Assembly (NCBI GenBank): GCA_050015895.1
Contig: JBEKAN010000100.1
Location: forward strand, 1 to 12,261
Origin: JBEKOF01 sp050015895
GTDB lineage: Bacteria; Verrucomicrobiota; Verrucomicrobiia; Limisphaerales; Palsa-1400
Reading direction: 5' to 3'
DNA: 12,261 nt
Below are positions 5,882 through 12,261 of the stretch, one piece after another. Position 1 is the stretch's first letter, and each line of letters opens with the position of its first letter. The translations under genes were made by a program, and so were the position numbers. Under the pieces are notes generated by a model, which worked only from the letters and a program-made list of their open reading frames with translations, made no database searches and had not been told where the DNA came from.

Positions 5882-8800
5882 ATGCGAACGGGGTTTGACA
5901 CGGCATTTGCGGATGTGAAAGCGCTTGTGGCGGATTTTCGGGCCAACGAGCAGTTTTACGTCTCCGCGGCCTACCAGGAACAGGAGGCGCGCCGGGATTT
6001 CATTGATAAATTCTGGCTTGCCCTCGGCTGGGACGTGAACCACGAAACCCAAAAGAACCCCTTCGAGCAGGAAGTCAAGGTGGAGCGCCGGGAACACGGC
6101 TTTTCGCAGCGCCGGGCGGATTACGCCTTTTACCTCGCGCCGAATTTCCGCGACGTGAAATTCTACGTCGAAGCCAAGAAACCCCATGGCGAGATCGCCA
6201 CGGCGGACAATTATTTCCAGACCCTCCGGTATGGCTGGAGCAGTTCCACGCCTGTCGCCGTGCTGCACGATTTTGATCAATTCGAGATTCTGGACTGCCG
6301 CCATCGTCCGAATGTTGACACCGCACTCTCGCAGAACATCCGCAAGTACCATTTCAGCCAGTACGAAGACCCGGAGAAATTCGCGGAAATCTACTGGCTC
6401 TTCTCCCGCGAAGCGGTCGTCAATGGCTCGCTGGAAAAATTCGCCGAAACCCTGCCTAAAAAGGGCGGCAAGGCTGTTCCACGTGGTTTTCTTGGTGGTC
6501 CATTCCAAAGCATTGACGACTCATTCCTTGAAGACTTGGACGCTTACCGGGACGAACTCGCGCGCGCTTTCAAGAATAGCAATGCAAAGCTCGATGGCGA
6601 AACGCTGACCGAACTGACGCAGCGGACCCTTGACCGGCTGGTTTTCCTGCGTTTTCTCGAAGACAAACATATCGAACCGCAGAACCGCATCGCCTACTTT
6701 GGCGAGCATGGGTCCGCCTGGCGGGAATTCATCGCCGAATGCCGGCGCCTGGATGGCATTTACAACGGCATCGTCTATAAAAAGCACGACATCCTGGACT
6801 CGCCTGGCTTCAAGCTGGATGACGACGTTTTTTCCGGCGTCTGCGAGAGGCTTTCCCATCTCAATTCGTCTTACGATTTCAACGCCATTCCGATCCACAT
6901 CCTTGGCAGCATCTATGAACGCTTTCTCGGCAAGGTGATCGTCGCCACCGACAAGCGCGCCCGGCTCGAGGAAAAACCCGAAGTCCGCAAAGCCGGCGGC
7001 GTCTATTACACACCGGAACACATCGTCCGCTACATAGTCGAGAACACCGTCGGCAAACTGATTGCCGGCAGAACCCCGGCGCAAATCGCCGAAATGCGCT
7101 TTGCCGACATCGCCTGCGGGAGCGGGTCATTCCTGCTGGGGATGTATGACCTGCTCATTCGCAGCCATACGGCTTACTACAACCAGAATCCGGGCAGGGC
7201 AAAAGTGGGCGACGTGGTCGAACGCGAGGACGGCCTGCACCATTCGCTGCAAAAGAAGCGGGAGATTCTCCTCCGCAACATATACGGAGTGGACATTGAC
7301 ACGCAGGCAGTGGAAGTGGCGCAACTCTCGCTCTACTTGAAACTGTTGCAGGACGAGACTCCGGCCTCGGCCCGGAATTACCAGTTGGAATTTCACGAAA
7401 CGCCGCTGCCCGCGCTCAACAAGAACATCGTCTGCGGCAACTCGCTCATCGGCACGGACATTTTGACCGGCCAGTTCTTCGCGTCGGACGAGCAAAAGAA
7501 ACTCAACCCGATGGATTTTGAGCAACGTTTCCCGCACATCTTCCTTCGAGAAGGCGGCGGCGGCGAACTTCGCGAAACCGCCACGCCGCTGGATTTCGAG
7601 TTTCCCGGCGAGCCGTTGCATGGCAGGTATGGCTACAAGAAAATGAAGGTACCGAGAGCCGCGCCCGCCGCCGTGGCGAAGACCGAGGCCGGGTTCGACG
7701 CGATTGTCGGCAATCCTCCCTACAGAATGTTGCAACCGCACAACACTGAAGCCGGAACCCTGGCCTATTTGCGCAACCATTACGTTGCGGCTGATTTCAA
7801 AATCGAACTGTTCCACCTCTTCCTTCAGCGAGCGGTTTCCCTTGTCAAATCCGGCGGCTTTCAGAGCTACATCGTGCCGACCACCGTTCTGAACAATGTT
7901 TTCGCCGAGTCCTTGAGAAGATGGCTCTTGAAGCAGTGCCGCATTGACCAGATTTGCGTTGCAAAAGGGAGGGTTTTTGCCGAGGCGGATGTACACACGG
8001 CGGTCATCGTTTTTCGGCTTGAACCCGAAACCCGGAAACGCGAACAGCATTTTGTTCAGACGACGGCGGAATTGGGCCAGGAGTTTGCCGCCAACCCTCA
8101 TTTTTCCGGGAGAACCAGACAGGCCACATTTTCCGAGCTTCCGGGTTGTGTTTGGAACATTCTCGTCAATGAACGCAACCAAGCCCTGATCACACGCCTT
8201 ACGAGTCATTTCCCCGCGCTTAAGAAGATGGCTGCCATCAATCGCGGCCTGATAACGGGAGATCGTGACAAGTATTACGCCAGGGAAAAGAGAACCCAGG
8301 GCCATGTGCCAATCATTGCCGGCAGCGATGTGCATCGGTATTTCGTCGCAAAGCCCGGCGAGTTTGTCTTGTTCAAACGTCCCAAGACAGCCGGAGGCTG
8401 CTGGGATGGAGAAGTTCATTTTGCGCCGCATAAACTGGTAGTCCGGCAAATCTGTGAACAACCCACGGCAGGAATTCTGCGCTCGCCGCTGGCTGTCACT
8501 GGAAACATTTTCACCATACGCGGCACGAGTCTCGGAAATGAATTATATCTTCTGGGAATCATCAATTCGCGCTTGATGGCGTTTTTCTGGAAAACCATGT
8601 TCACCGATTTCAAAGAATCCTTTCCGCAGATCACAATATTCAGCCTGGAGCAGCTGCCGGTTCGCGTTCTCGACGTTTCCGTCCCCGGCGACAAAACGCA
8701 GCACGACCGGATGGTTGGGCTGGTAGAACAGATGCTGGCGGCCAAAAAGCAGCTGGCCGCCGCGAGGACGGACAAGGACAAAGATTTTTACACCAACCGG

Positions 8801-8896
8801 TGTGACGGTCTCGACCGCCAGATTGACGCCCTGGTGTACGACCTTTACAGCCTCACTCCCGCCGAAATCAAGATCGTGGAAGGTGCTCCCATTTGA
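5882..8896 (+). CDS. Type IIG-like restriction enzyme / N6-adenine DNA methyltransferase
   Basis: This single polypeptide of 1004 residues appears to combine cleavage, methylation and target recognition, as in Eco57I-like Type IIG enzymes. An N-terminal PD-(D/E)xK-like nuclease is suggested by Asp80 in 'RRADYAFY' and 'FYVEAKKP' with Glu97-x-Lys99. A helical linker runs to about residue 360, then 'GGVYYTPEHIVRYIV' (about 370-384) opens the methyltransferase. SAM-binding motif I is 'FADIACGSGSF' (407-417), followed by 'GVDID' (469-473) and the catalytic motif IV 'NPPY' (611-614), typical of N6-adenine methylation. The C-terminal part, including 'FKESFPQITIFSLEQLP' (from 910), resembles TaqI-like target-recognition domains. 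The ATG at 5882 directly follows a good promoter; the ATG at 5762 would add 40 unconvincing residues. No separate methylase, specificity subunit or BREX/DISARM partner is adjacent, so it looks stand-alone. All key motifs are intact. The recognition site cannot be read from sequence. Confidence 0.9.
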   Translation: MRTGFDTAFADVKALVADFRANEQFYVSAAYQEQEARRDFIDKFWLALGWDVNHETQKNPFEQEVKVERREHGFSQRRADYAFYLAPNFRDVKFYVEAKKPHGEIATADNYFQTLRYGWSSSTPVAVLHDFDQFEILDCRHRPNVDTALSQNIRKYHFSQYEDPEKFAEIYWLFSREAVVNGSLEKFAETLPKKGGKAVPRGFLGGPFQSIDDSFLEDLDAYRDELARAFKNSNAKLDGETLTELTQRTLDRLVFLRFLEDKHIEPQNRIAYFGEHGSAWREFIAECRRLDGIYNGIVYKKHDILDSPGFKLDDDVFSGVCERLSHLNSSYDFNAIPIHILGSIYERFLGKVIVATDKRARLEEKPEVRKAGGVYYTPEHIVRYIVENTVGKLIAGRTPAQIAEMRFADIACGSGSFLLGMYDLLIRSHTAYYNQNPGRAKVGDVVEREDGLHHSLQKKREILLRNIYGVDIDTQAVEVAQLSLYLKLLQDETPASARNYQLEFHETPLPALNKNIVCGNSLIGTDILTGQFFASDEQKKLNPMDFEQRFPHIFLREGGGGELRETATPLDFEFPGEPLHGRYGYKKMKVPRAAPAAVAKTEAGFDAIVGNPPYRMLQPHNTEAGTLAYLRNHYVAADFKIELFHLFLQRAVSLVKSGGFQSYIVPTTVLNNVFAESLRRWLLKQCRIDQICVAKGRVFAEADVHTAVIVFRLEPETRKREQHFVQTTAELGQEFAANPHFSGRTRQATFSELPGCVWNILVNERNQALITRLTSHFPALKKMAAINRGLITGDRDKYYAREKRTQGHVPIIAGSDVHRYFVAKPGEFVLFKRPKTAGGCWDGEVHFAPHKLVVRQICEQPTAGILRSPLAVTGNIFTIRGTSLGNELYLLGIINSRLMAFFWKTMFTDFKESFPQITIFSLEQLPVRVLDVSVPGDKTQHDRMVGLVEQMLAAKKQLAAARTDKDKDFYTNRCDGLDRQIDALVYDLYSLTPAEIKIVEGAPI

Positions 8897-8980
8897 ACGC
8901 GTGGAAGGAATCTGGCGGGGCGGCACATCAAGGCTTGGCGACTTTGCTTGCGCCACTGATTGCATAGTGCCCCGGGGTGG

Positions 8981-9041
8981 GCGAGATCAAGACAGTGGGA
9001 CTTGGTGGACTAAATGGACGGCGTGGACTTTGTGGACTTGG
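8981..9041. repeat. Dispersed TGGACnnnn 9-mer element, copy 1
   Basis: A 59-bp block (8981-9039) matches 11582-11640 at 56 of 59 positions. From 8997 it consists of five 9-bp units, each TGGAC plus four variable bases (the first begins GGGAC). It lies in the 152-bp gap between the convergent Type IIG and dehydrogenase genes and ends 7 bp past the dehydrogenase stop. Confidence 0.85.
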
Positions 9042-9048
9042 AGATTTG

Positions 9049-10023
9049 TCACATGACGCGGTCCAAGAGCGGCTCTCCACGAACGAAGTGCTGGAGATTT
9101 TGCAGGAAGTGGCAAACCAGGGCTTTGGCTTCGGCAGTCTGTCCTCCGGCGATATGCGGGGTGATGAAGCAATTTGGTTGCGCCCGAAGCGGATGATTGT
9201 CTGGCAACGGCTCCGGATCGGTCACGTCCAGCCAAGCGGCCTTGAGGTGTCCCGAGCGCAATGCGTCCAACAAGGCATCCTGATTGACGGTCGTGCCGCG
9301 CCCAATATTGTAGAAAATGGCGCCCGGTTTGATGGCCGCAAGTCGGCCGGTATCGAAAAAGTGGCGCGTCTCCGCGCTGTCTGGAAGGATGTTGACGACG
9401 TGGTCGGCCGCTTGGAGCGCGGGGACGAGCTGGTCTTCCGCGATGACGGGGATGAGTTCGTTGCCCCGGGCCTTTCGGCGATAGGCGATGAGCTTCATAT
9501 CAAAAGGGCCGAGTAGTTCGGCGAACCGCCTGCCAATCGCGCCGAAACCGATAATGAGAACCGTCTCCCCCCTGAGCGTGGAAGAAGCGCCACGAAGCGC
9601 GTGCCAGGCGGCACTGCCGTTGGCGGCCCGGCTGTCGAAGGCGCGCGGGAGGTTTCTGGCTTGGGCGAGCATGAAGCTCAAGACGTGAACAGCACACGCC
9701 TCGTTGTAAACGCTGGCACTGTTGGACAGGGCGATTTTGCGTTCCGCCATGAGGGAACGAAAGAGCGGGTTGTCATAGCGCGTAATGCCCGACGAGCTGA
9801 CGTGAATCCACTTGAGCCGACGGGCTTCCGCAACGGCCTGCGGGTCGGGTTGGCCAAAAGCGATGTCCGCCGCGGTGAACTGCGGGTCGTGTACCGGTGC
9901 GCCCAGGATGGAGGAGGCGGGGGTTCTGGGAAAAAGCAACTGATGCCCCTGGGTTCCATCCCGCAGCAGATCCAACACATCGGGCGGCGCAGGCAAGTCC
10001 ACATAGATTCGGAGATCGTTCAT
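9049..10023 (-). CDS. NAD-dependent D-2-hydroxyacid dehydrogenase
   Basis: This 324-residue enzyme belongs to the D-isomer-specific 2-hydroxyacid dehydrogenase family, cytoplasmic oxidoreductases that interconvert 2-oxo acids and D-2-hydroxy acids with NAD(P)H. The Rossmann motif 'LIIGFGAIGRRFAELL' (156-171) lies mid-protein. The catalytic triad is complete: Arg242 in 'NIGRGTTVNQDAL', Glu271 in 'DVTDPEPLP' and His290 in 'ITPHIAGG'. The N-terminal part forms the split substrate domain. The substrate cannot be fixed; phosphoglycerate, glyoxylate/hydroxypyruvate and lactate subfamilies are all possible, and the length argues against the longer SerA type with an ACT domain. I chose the ATG at 10023 ('MNDLRIYVDLP') over 10077 because the upstream 18 residues are not family-like. 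The mrr-like gene ends 103 bp upstream on the same strand. Convergent to the Type IIG gene. Confidence 0.9.
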   Translation of the reverse strand: MNDLRIYVDLPAPPDVLDLLRDGTQGHQLLFPRTPASSILGAPVHDPQFTAADIAFGQPDPQAVAEARRLKWIHVSSSGITRYDNPLFRSLMAERKIALSNSASVYNEACAVHVLSFMLAQARNLPRAFDSRAANGSAAWHALRGASSTLRGETVLIIGFGAIGRRFAELLGPFDMKLIAYRRKARGNELIPVIAEDQLVPALQAADHVVNILPDSAETRHFFDTGRLAAIKPGAIFYNIGRGTTVNQDALLDALRSGHLKAAWLDVTDPEPLPDNHPLRAQPNCFITPHIAGGQTAEAKALVCHFLQNLQHFVRGEPLLDRVM

Positions 10024-10039
10024 GGCGAGGGAAATTAAG
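10023..10039 (-). promoter_or_regulatory. -10-like hexamer close to the dehydrogenase start
   Basis: On the minus strand CTTAAT (10039-10034; 4 of 6 matches) lies 10 nt before the ATG, the same spacing as at the Type IIG gene, predicting a 5' leader of about 4 nt. A weak TTGGTC lies 16 bp further upstream. There is no Shine-Dalgarno sequence. Confidence 0.3.
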
Positions 10040-10126
10040 CCTGTTTCGGGAGCAAGACCAACACTTCGTGGCACCATTGAATCTCATAGGCCGGCGCCTC
10101 GGTCAGTATTGGGGTTGAGTTACATA

Positions 10127-10996
10127 TTAACGGAACTGGTCGAAGAATGCCTGGTCAATCTCGAACACCTGTTTCTGGCGGACTCCAAGTTGTTTTGCCT
10201 GAAACAGTTCAACTAGACGCTCTCCGTCAATCAGTTCAATCGGAAGAACTCCCTCACGATCAGCCTCCTTTTGCGCTTCAGCACTGAAAGTTCCTGTGGT
10301 AAGGAAGATTCCCTTGTCCGCGCGTCCCATCGTGGCATTGCGAAAATCGCCTACTTGTGCGCGGCTTACGCTCCCACGAATCCGCTTACATTGAAACATG
10401 ACCTTCAGGCCGACGAAGGGATTGAGCCGCAATATTCCCCTACCATCAATGCCGCCATCGTGACTCTTACCAAGCACGACAAGTTTCTCCAGCCCATATT
10501 CGTGCAGAAGCCTCTTGCATAACCTCTCGAACCCATCTGGCGGAAGGGATAGCAGTAAATCAATTAGATCTTCCTCTTCAGCTATCGCCGGTGCCTCGAT
10601 TTCCTCAGTTGGATCTGGTTCCTTTGGCGAAGCAACACCGGTTTTCTTTTGGCGTGCGTCCGCAAATATTGAAACCCATTTCAAGAAAATCGCGCGACTT
10701 GCTTCCTCGTCAAGGTGCATTTTCGCGCCTTTTGCTGTAAGCGTCCACACACCACGCGTCGTCGAGTCAAGCAGTCCCTCCCAACTCAGATATTGCCGTG
10801 CCCATTGGACTTGATTGTGGAACCTGTCACCGCCGGATTTCAACTTGGCCTCGAGAACCTCTTGGGGAAGCATTAATTCATTTGCAATCCACTCAGAACA
10901 TTCACGTGGCGTCGACTTTCCTCCAAGAGCCCGCACTGCATCGAGCACGGGTCCCATCCAGCGAACGAACTCGACCTGCTTGCCTTGCTTTCCCAT
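10127..10996 (-). CDS. mrr: Mrr-like Type IV restriction endonuclease
   Basis: Mrr-family enzymes are cytoplasmic nucleases that cleave foreign DNA carrying modified bases. The 289 residues divide into an N-terminal winged-helix Mrr_N-like domain (about 5-95, with 'PVLDAVRALGGKSTPRECSEWI' and 'QYLSWEGLLDST..GVWTLTAKG'), an acidic linker (about 120-145), and a Mrr_cat nuclease domain (about 146-270). The catalytic core shows Glu157 in 'DGFERLCKRLL', Asp184 in 'GGIDGRG' and 'FQCKR' (Gln202-x-Lys204), the Gln-x-Lys form of PD-(D/E)xK usual in Mrr, followed by 'ADKGIFLTTGTFSAEA'. All core residues are present and the length is close to E. coli Mrr (about 304). It starts 15 bp after the stop of a basic repeat protein on the same strand, so the two are probably co-transcribed. 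The Type IIG methylase is about 1.2 kb away. Confidence 0.88.
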   Translation of the reverse strand: MGKQGKQVEFVRWMGPVLDAVRALGGKSTPRECSEWIANELMLPQEVLEAKLKSGGDRFHNQVQWARQYLSWEGLLDSTTRGVWTLTAKGAKMHLDEEASRAIFLKWVSIFADARQKKTGVASPKEPDPTEEIEAPAIAEEEDLIDLLLSLPPDGFERLCKRLLHEYGLEKLVVLGKSHDGGIDGRGILRLNPFVGLKVMFQCKRIRGSVSRAQVGDFRNATMGRADKGIFLTTGTFSAEAQKEADREGVLPIELIDGERLVELFQAKQLGVRQKQVFEIDQAFFDQFR

Positions 10997-11011
10997 AGTT
11001 CTTGTTTCGAC

Positions 11012-11467
11012 TTACAACCTCGTCTTCCCCTCCGCTCTCGCCCTCGCCCATCTCGCCTTGGCCGCCGCGGCGAGTTTGGCCCTGGTTGCTGGACTGCTGC
11101 GACGGTCCTTCTTTTTGGTTGGCTTGGCCGCTTTTGCATTGGCCCAGCGCATTTTCCGGGCCTTCGCCAGAGCCTTGATGAGTTTGCGGCGATGGGCGGC
11201 GGAGAGTTTGCGCTTCTTCCTCGCCGGCTTGGATCCTGTGGCGCCAGTGCCTTTGATCCTGGCCCACCTGGCTTGTTGCGCAGCGGCCATCTTCGCCCTG
11301 ACTGCGGCGGACCTTCGACGTTTCTTGGGGGCTTCCTGGCCTGACGGGGTTGGGATTTCACCCCCGCCACCCGCAATTGAGGCGATTTGGGCTTGGAGGG
11401 CCTCGATCTGCTCTTTGATGGAGACAATGGTTCTGAGTTGAGTTGTCGTTAAATTTGTGATGTTCAT
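11012..11467 (-). CDS. Small Lys/Ala/Arg-rich protein with three Trp-containing repeats; likely DNA-binding
   Basis: The function of this 151-residue, strongly basic protein is unknown. Residues 1-33 ('MNITNLTTTQLRTIVSIKEQ', then 'IEALQAQIASIAG') look like a short amphipathic, possibly coiled-coil helix, followed by a Gly/Pro linker. Three related repeats come next: S53-W68 'SAAVRAKMAAAQQARW', S89-W108 (four residues longer, 'SAAHRRKLIKALAKARKMRW') and S125-W140 'SPATRAKLAAAAKARW'. Lys/Pro/Arg-rich spacers such as 'GSKPARKKRK' and 'KPTKKKDR' separate them. The composition recalls histone H1-like tails and the repeats faintly recall nuclease-associated modular (NUMOD) motifs, so nucleic-acid binding is a reasonable inference only. 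I recall similar proteins in Verrucomicrobiota. It has a good promoter placing transcription start on its ATG, and mrr begins 15 bp downstream. Confidence 0.8.
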   Translation of the reverse strand: MNITNLTTTQLRTIVSIKEQIEALQAQIASIAGGGGEIPTPSGQEAPKKRRRSAAVRAKMAAAQQARWARIKGTGATGSKPARKKRKLSAAHRRKLIKALAKARKMRWANAKAAKPTKKKDRRSSPATRAKLAAAAKARWARARAEGKTRL

Positions 11468-11502
11468 GGGTGGTTTGTAACGCAGGGAGGGGGTGGAGTC
11501 AA
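11467..11502 (-). promoter_or_regulatory. Sigma70-like promoter of the basic-protein/mrr operon, leaderless
   Basis: On the minus strand TTGACT (11502-11497; 5 of 6 consensus), a 17-bp spacer and TACAAA (11479-11474; 4 of 6) are followed by 6 nt and the ATG. The predicted +1 coincides with the A of the ATG at 11467. No Shine-Dalgarno sequence is present. This is the best-formed promoter in the window. Confidence 0.55.
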
Positions 11503-11525
11503 GCGGGGAAATGAGGGAACGGAAT

Positions 11526-11560
11526 AAGGCTAAAGGCTAAAGGCTGAAGGCTGAAGGCTG
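11526..11560. repeat. Five tandem heptamers AAGGCT(A/G)
   Basis: AAGGCTA occurs twice and AAGGCTG three times in perfect 7-bp register. The array lies 24 bp beyond the basic-protein promoter and 22 bp before the second 9-mer element. No function is evident. Confidence 0.8.
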
Positions 11561-11581
11561 ATACCACGATGGCTGGCGGGG

Positions 11582-11687
11582 GCGAGATCAAAACAGTGGG
11601 ACTTGGTGGACTGTATGGACGGCGTGGACTTTGTGGACTTCATGGACTTTGTGGACTTCATGGACGGGATGGACGGGATGGACGGGA
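11582..11687. repeat. Dispersed TGGACnnnn 9-mer element, copy 2 (expanded)
   Basis: The first 59 bp match copy 1 at 8981-9039 with three differences. From 11598 there are ten 9-bp units; after the shared part come TGGACTTTG/TGGACTTCA alternation and three identical TGGACGGGA units. It ends 52 bp from the stop of the GspF-like gene, again on that gene's 3' side. Open frames through it (MDGVDF.. on plus, VHPVHE.. on minus) follow from the 9-bp period. Confidence 0.85.
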
Positions 11688-11739
11688 TGCCACAATGCCG
11701 CCCAAGCGCCGGGAACAAGCCAAGAAACGCGGCCGGAGA

Positions 11740-12261
11740 TCAGGACTTGATGCTGGCGGTCATGGCGAAGAGGGCGGAGAAAACGGCCAGGAGCAAGAAG
11801 CCCACGCCCAGGGCCATGGCGCAAAGGATGATCGGCTCGATCATGCTGGTCATGACGCGCAGAGCGATGTTTAGCTCGCTCTCGTAGGTCTCGGCCAAGT
11901 TGCCCAGGGCGGCGGGAATGTCGCCGGTTTCCTCGCCGATTTTGACCAAGTCCACCATCAACTGGGGAAAGACTTTGCTGCGGGCCAGGGGCTGGGAGAT
12001 GGTTTTTCCGTCGGTGACTTCCTGGCGGGTATTGGCGATGGCCTGCTTGATGATGCGGTTGGGAATGATCTGCTCGGTGATCTCCAGGGCCTTGAGGACC
12101 GGCACGCCGTTCTCCAGGAGGGTGGCCAGGGTGCGGGAGAACTGGCCGAAAAGATGGAGACGGACGACCTTGCCGACGACGGGCATGGTGATCTTCCAGC
12201 GGTCAATGGTGACCTTGCCGTTTTCGGTGGCCTTGAAACGAGCAAAGACCAGGGCGGCAAG
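11740..12261 (-). CDS. Type II secretion / type IV pilus inner-membrane platform protein (GspF/PilC), partial
   Basis: This is the C-terminal part (173 residues seen; the 5' end lies beyond the window) of a GspF/PilC-family protein, the cytoplasmic-membrane platform that couples the assembly ATPase to pseudopilus or pilus extension. The second family repeat is recognisable: 'FGQFSRTLATLLENGVPVLKALEI', 'FPQLMVDLVKIGEETGDIPAALGNLAETYESELN', then the hydrophobic segment 'IEPIILCAMALGVGFLLL' with an alanine-rich continuation that would be the last membrane helix, ending in a short hydrophilic tail. Neither the N-terminal repeat nor neighbouring gsp/pil genes are in view, so secretion system and pilus cannot be told apart. 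The reading frame stays open to the window edge; an internal Met at 12186 is not the start. The dispersed 9-mer element lies just past its stop. Confidence 0.9.
   Translation of the reverse strand, partial: LAALVFARFKATENGKVTIDRWKITMPVVGKVVRLHLFGQFSRTLATLLENGVPVLKALEITEQIIPNRIIKQAIANTRQEVTDGKTISQPLARSKVFPQLMVDLVKIGEETGDIPAALGNLAETYESELNIALRVMTSMIEPIILCAMALGVGFLLLAVFSALFAMTASIKS

Noticed and set aside
7127..8461. 444-codon open frame antisense to the Type IIG gene
   Set aside because: It lies wholly within a gene whose own frame carries intact methyltransferase and target-recognition motifs; its translation has no recognisable domain.
5882..8896. BREX PglX or DISARM methylase
   Set aside because: An N-terminal PD-(D/E)xK-like segment, TaqI-like C-terminal region and absence of any brx, pgl or drm partner fit a stand-alone Type IIG enzyme better, though no domain search was run.
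11603..11887. Plus-strand frame with MDGVDFVDF-type repeats, and the opposite VHPVHE frame
   Set aside because: The peptide periodicity comes from the 9-bp DNA repeat (three codons) and the frame then runs antisense through the GspF gene.

Overview
The window looks like a chromosomal segment from a Verrucomicrobiota bacterium, probably an environmental Pedosphaera/Limisphaera-type lineage. This is inferred from three traits without any database search: a tyrosine recombinase of the 'NSYISYRVAQT...ESGNS' type, a small Lys/Ala-rich protein with Trp-containing repeats, and intergenic arrays of 7-, 8-, 9- and 11-bp repeats. Several genes have no Shine-Dalgarno sequence but have a -10-like hexamer within 6-10 nt of the ATG, which suggests leaderless transcripts.

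Layout. Positions 1-2500 look like the end of an integrated element. They hold a small XRE-type regulator (238-486), a structured non-coding stretch of about 580 bp with a strong hairpin near 658-699, and a tyrosine integrase (2435-1071, minus). The integrase lies 65 bp from the 3' end of an intact tRNA-Gly(CCC) gene (2574-2501, minus), the likely attachment site. Right of the tRNA the sequence turns to housekeeping genes: thiD (minus; thiamine pyrimidine kinase) and, divergently, polX (plus; X-family DNA polymerase with a PHP exonuclease domain).

Positions 5275-5881 are non-coding but rich in signals: nested inverted repeats around a G-rich tract, four CCGTCAG heptamers exactly 11 bp apart, an octamer array, a G9 tract and a promoter. 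They lead into a solitary Type IIG-like restriction-modification enzyme of about 1004 aa (5882-8896, plus). Convergent to it, on the minus strand, are a D-2-hydroxyacid dehydrogenase (10023-9049) and, upstream of that, an apparent two-gene operon: a basic three-repeat protein (11467-11012) followed 15 bp later by an Mrr-like Type IV restriction endonuclease (10996-10127). The window ends inside a GspF/PilC-type secretion or pilus assembly gene (minus, 5' end missing).

How the parts relate. Two restriction systems of different logic lie within about 1.3 kb of each other: one methylates its own site and cuts unmethylated DNA, the other belongs to a family that cuts modified DNA. With the integrase and tRNA this gives a defence and mobility flavour to otherwise ordinary chromosome. 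Two copies of a dispersed 9-bp-unit repeat (8981-9041 and 11582-11687) lie just 3' of the dehydrogenase and of the GspF gene, in the same orientation relative to each. The best candidates for something new are the basic-protein/Mrr operon, the phased CCGTCAG array with the adjacent nested-stem region, and the dispersed 9-mer element.
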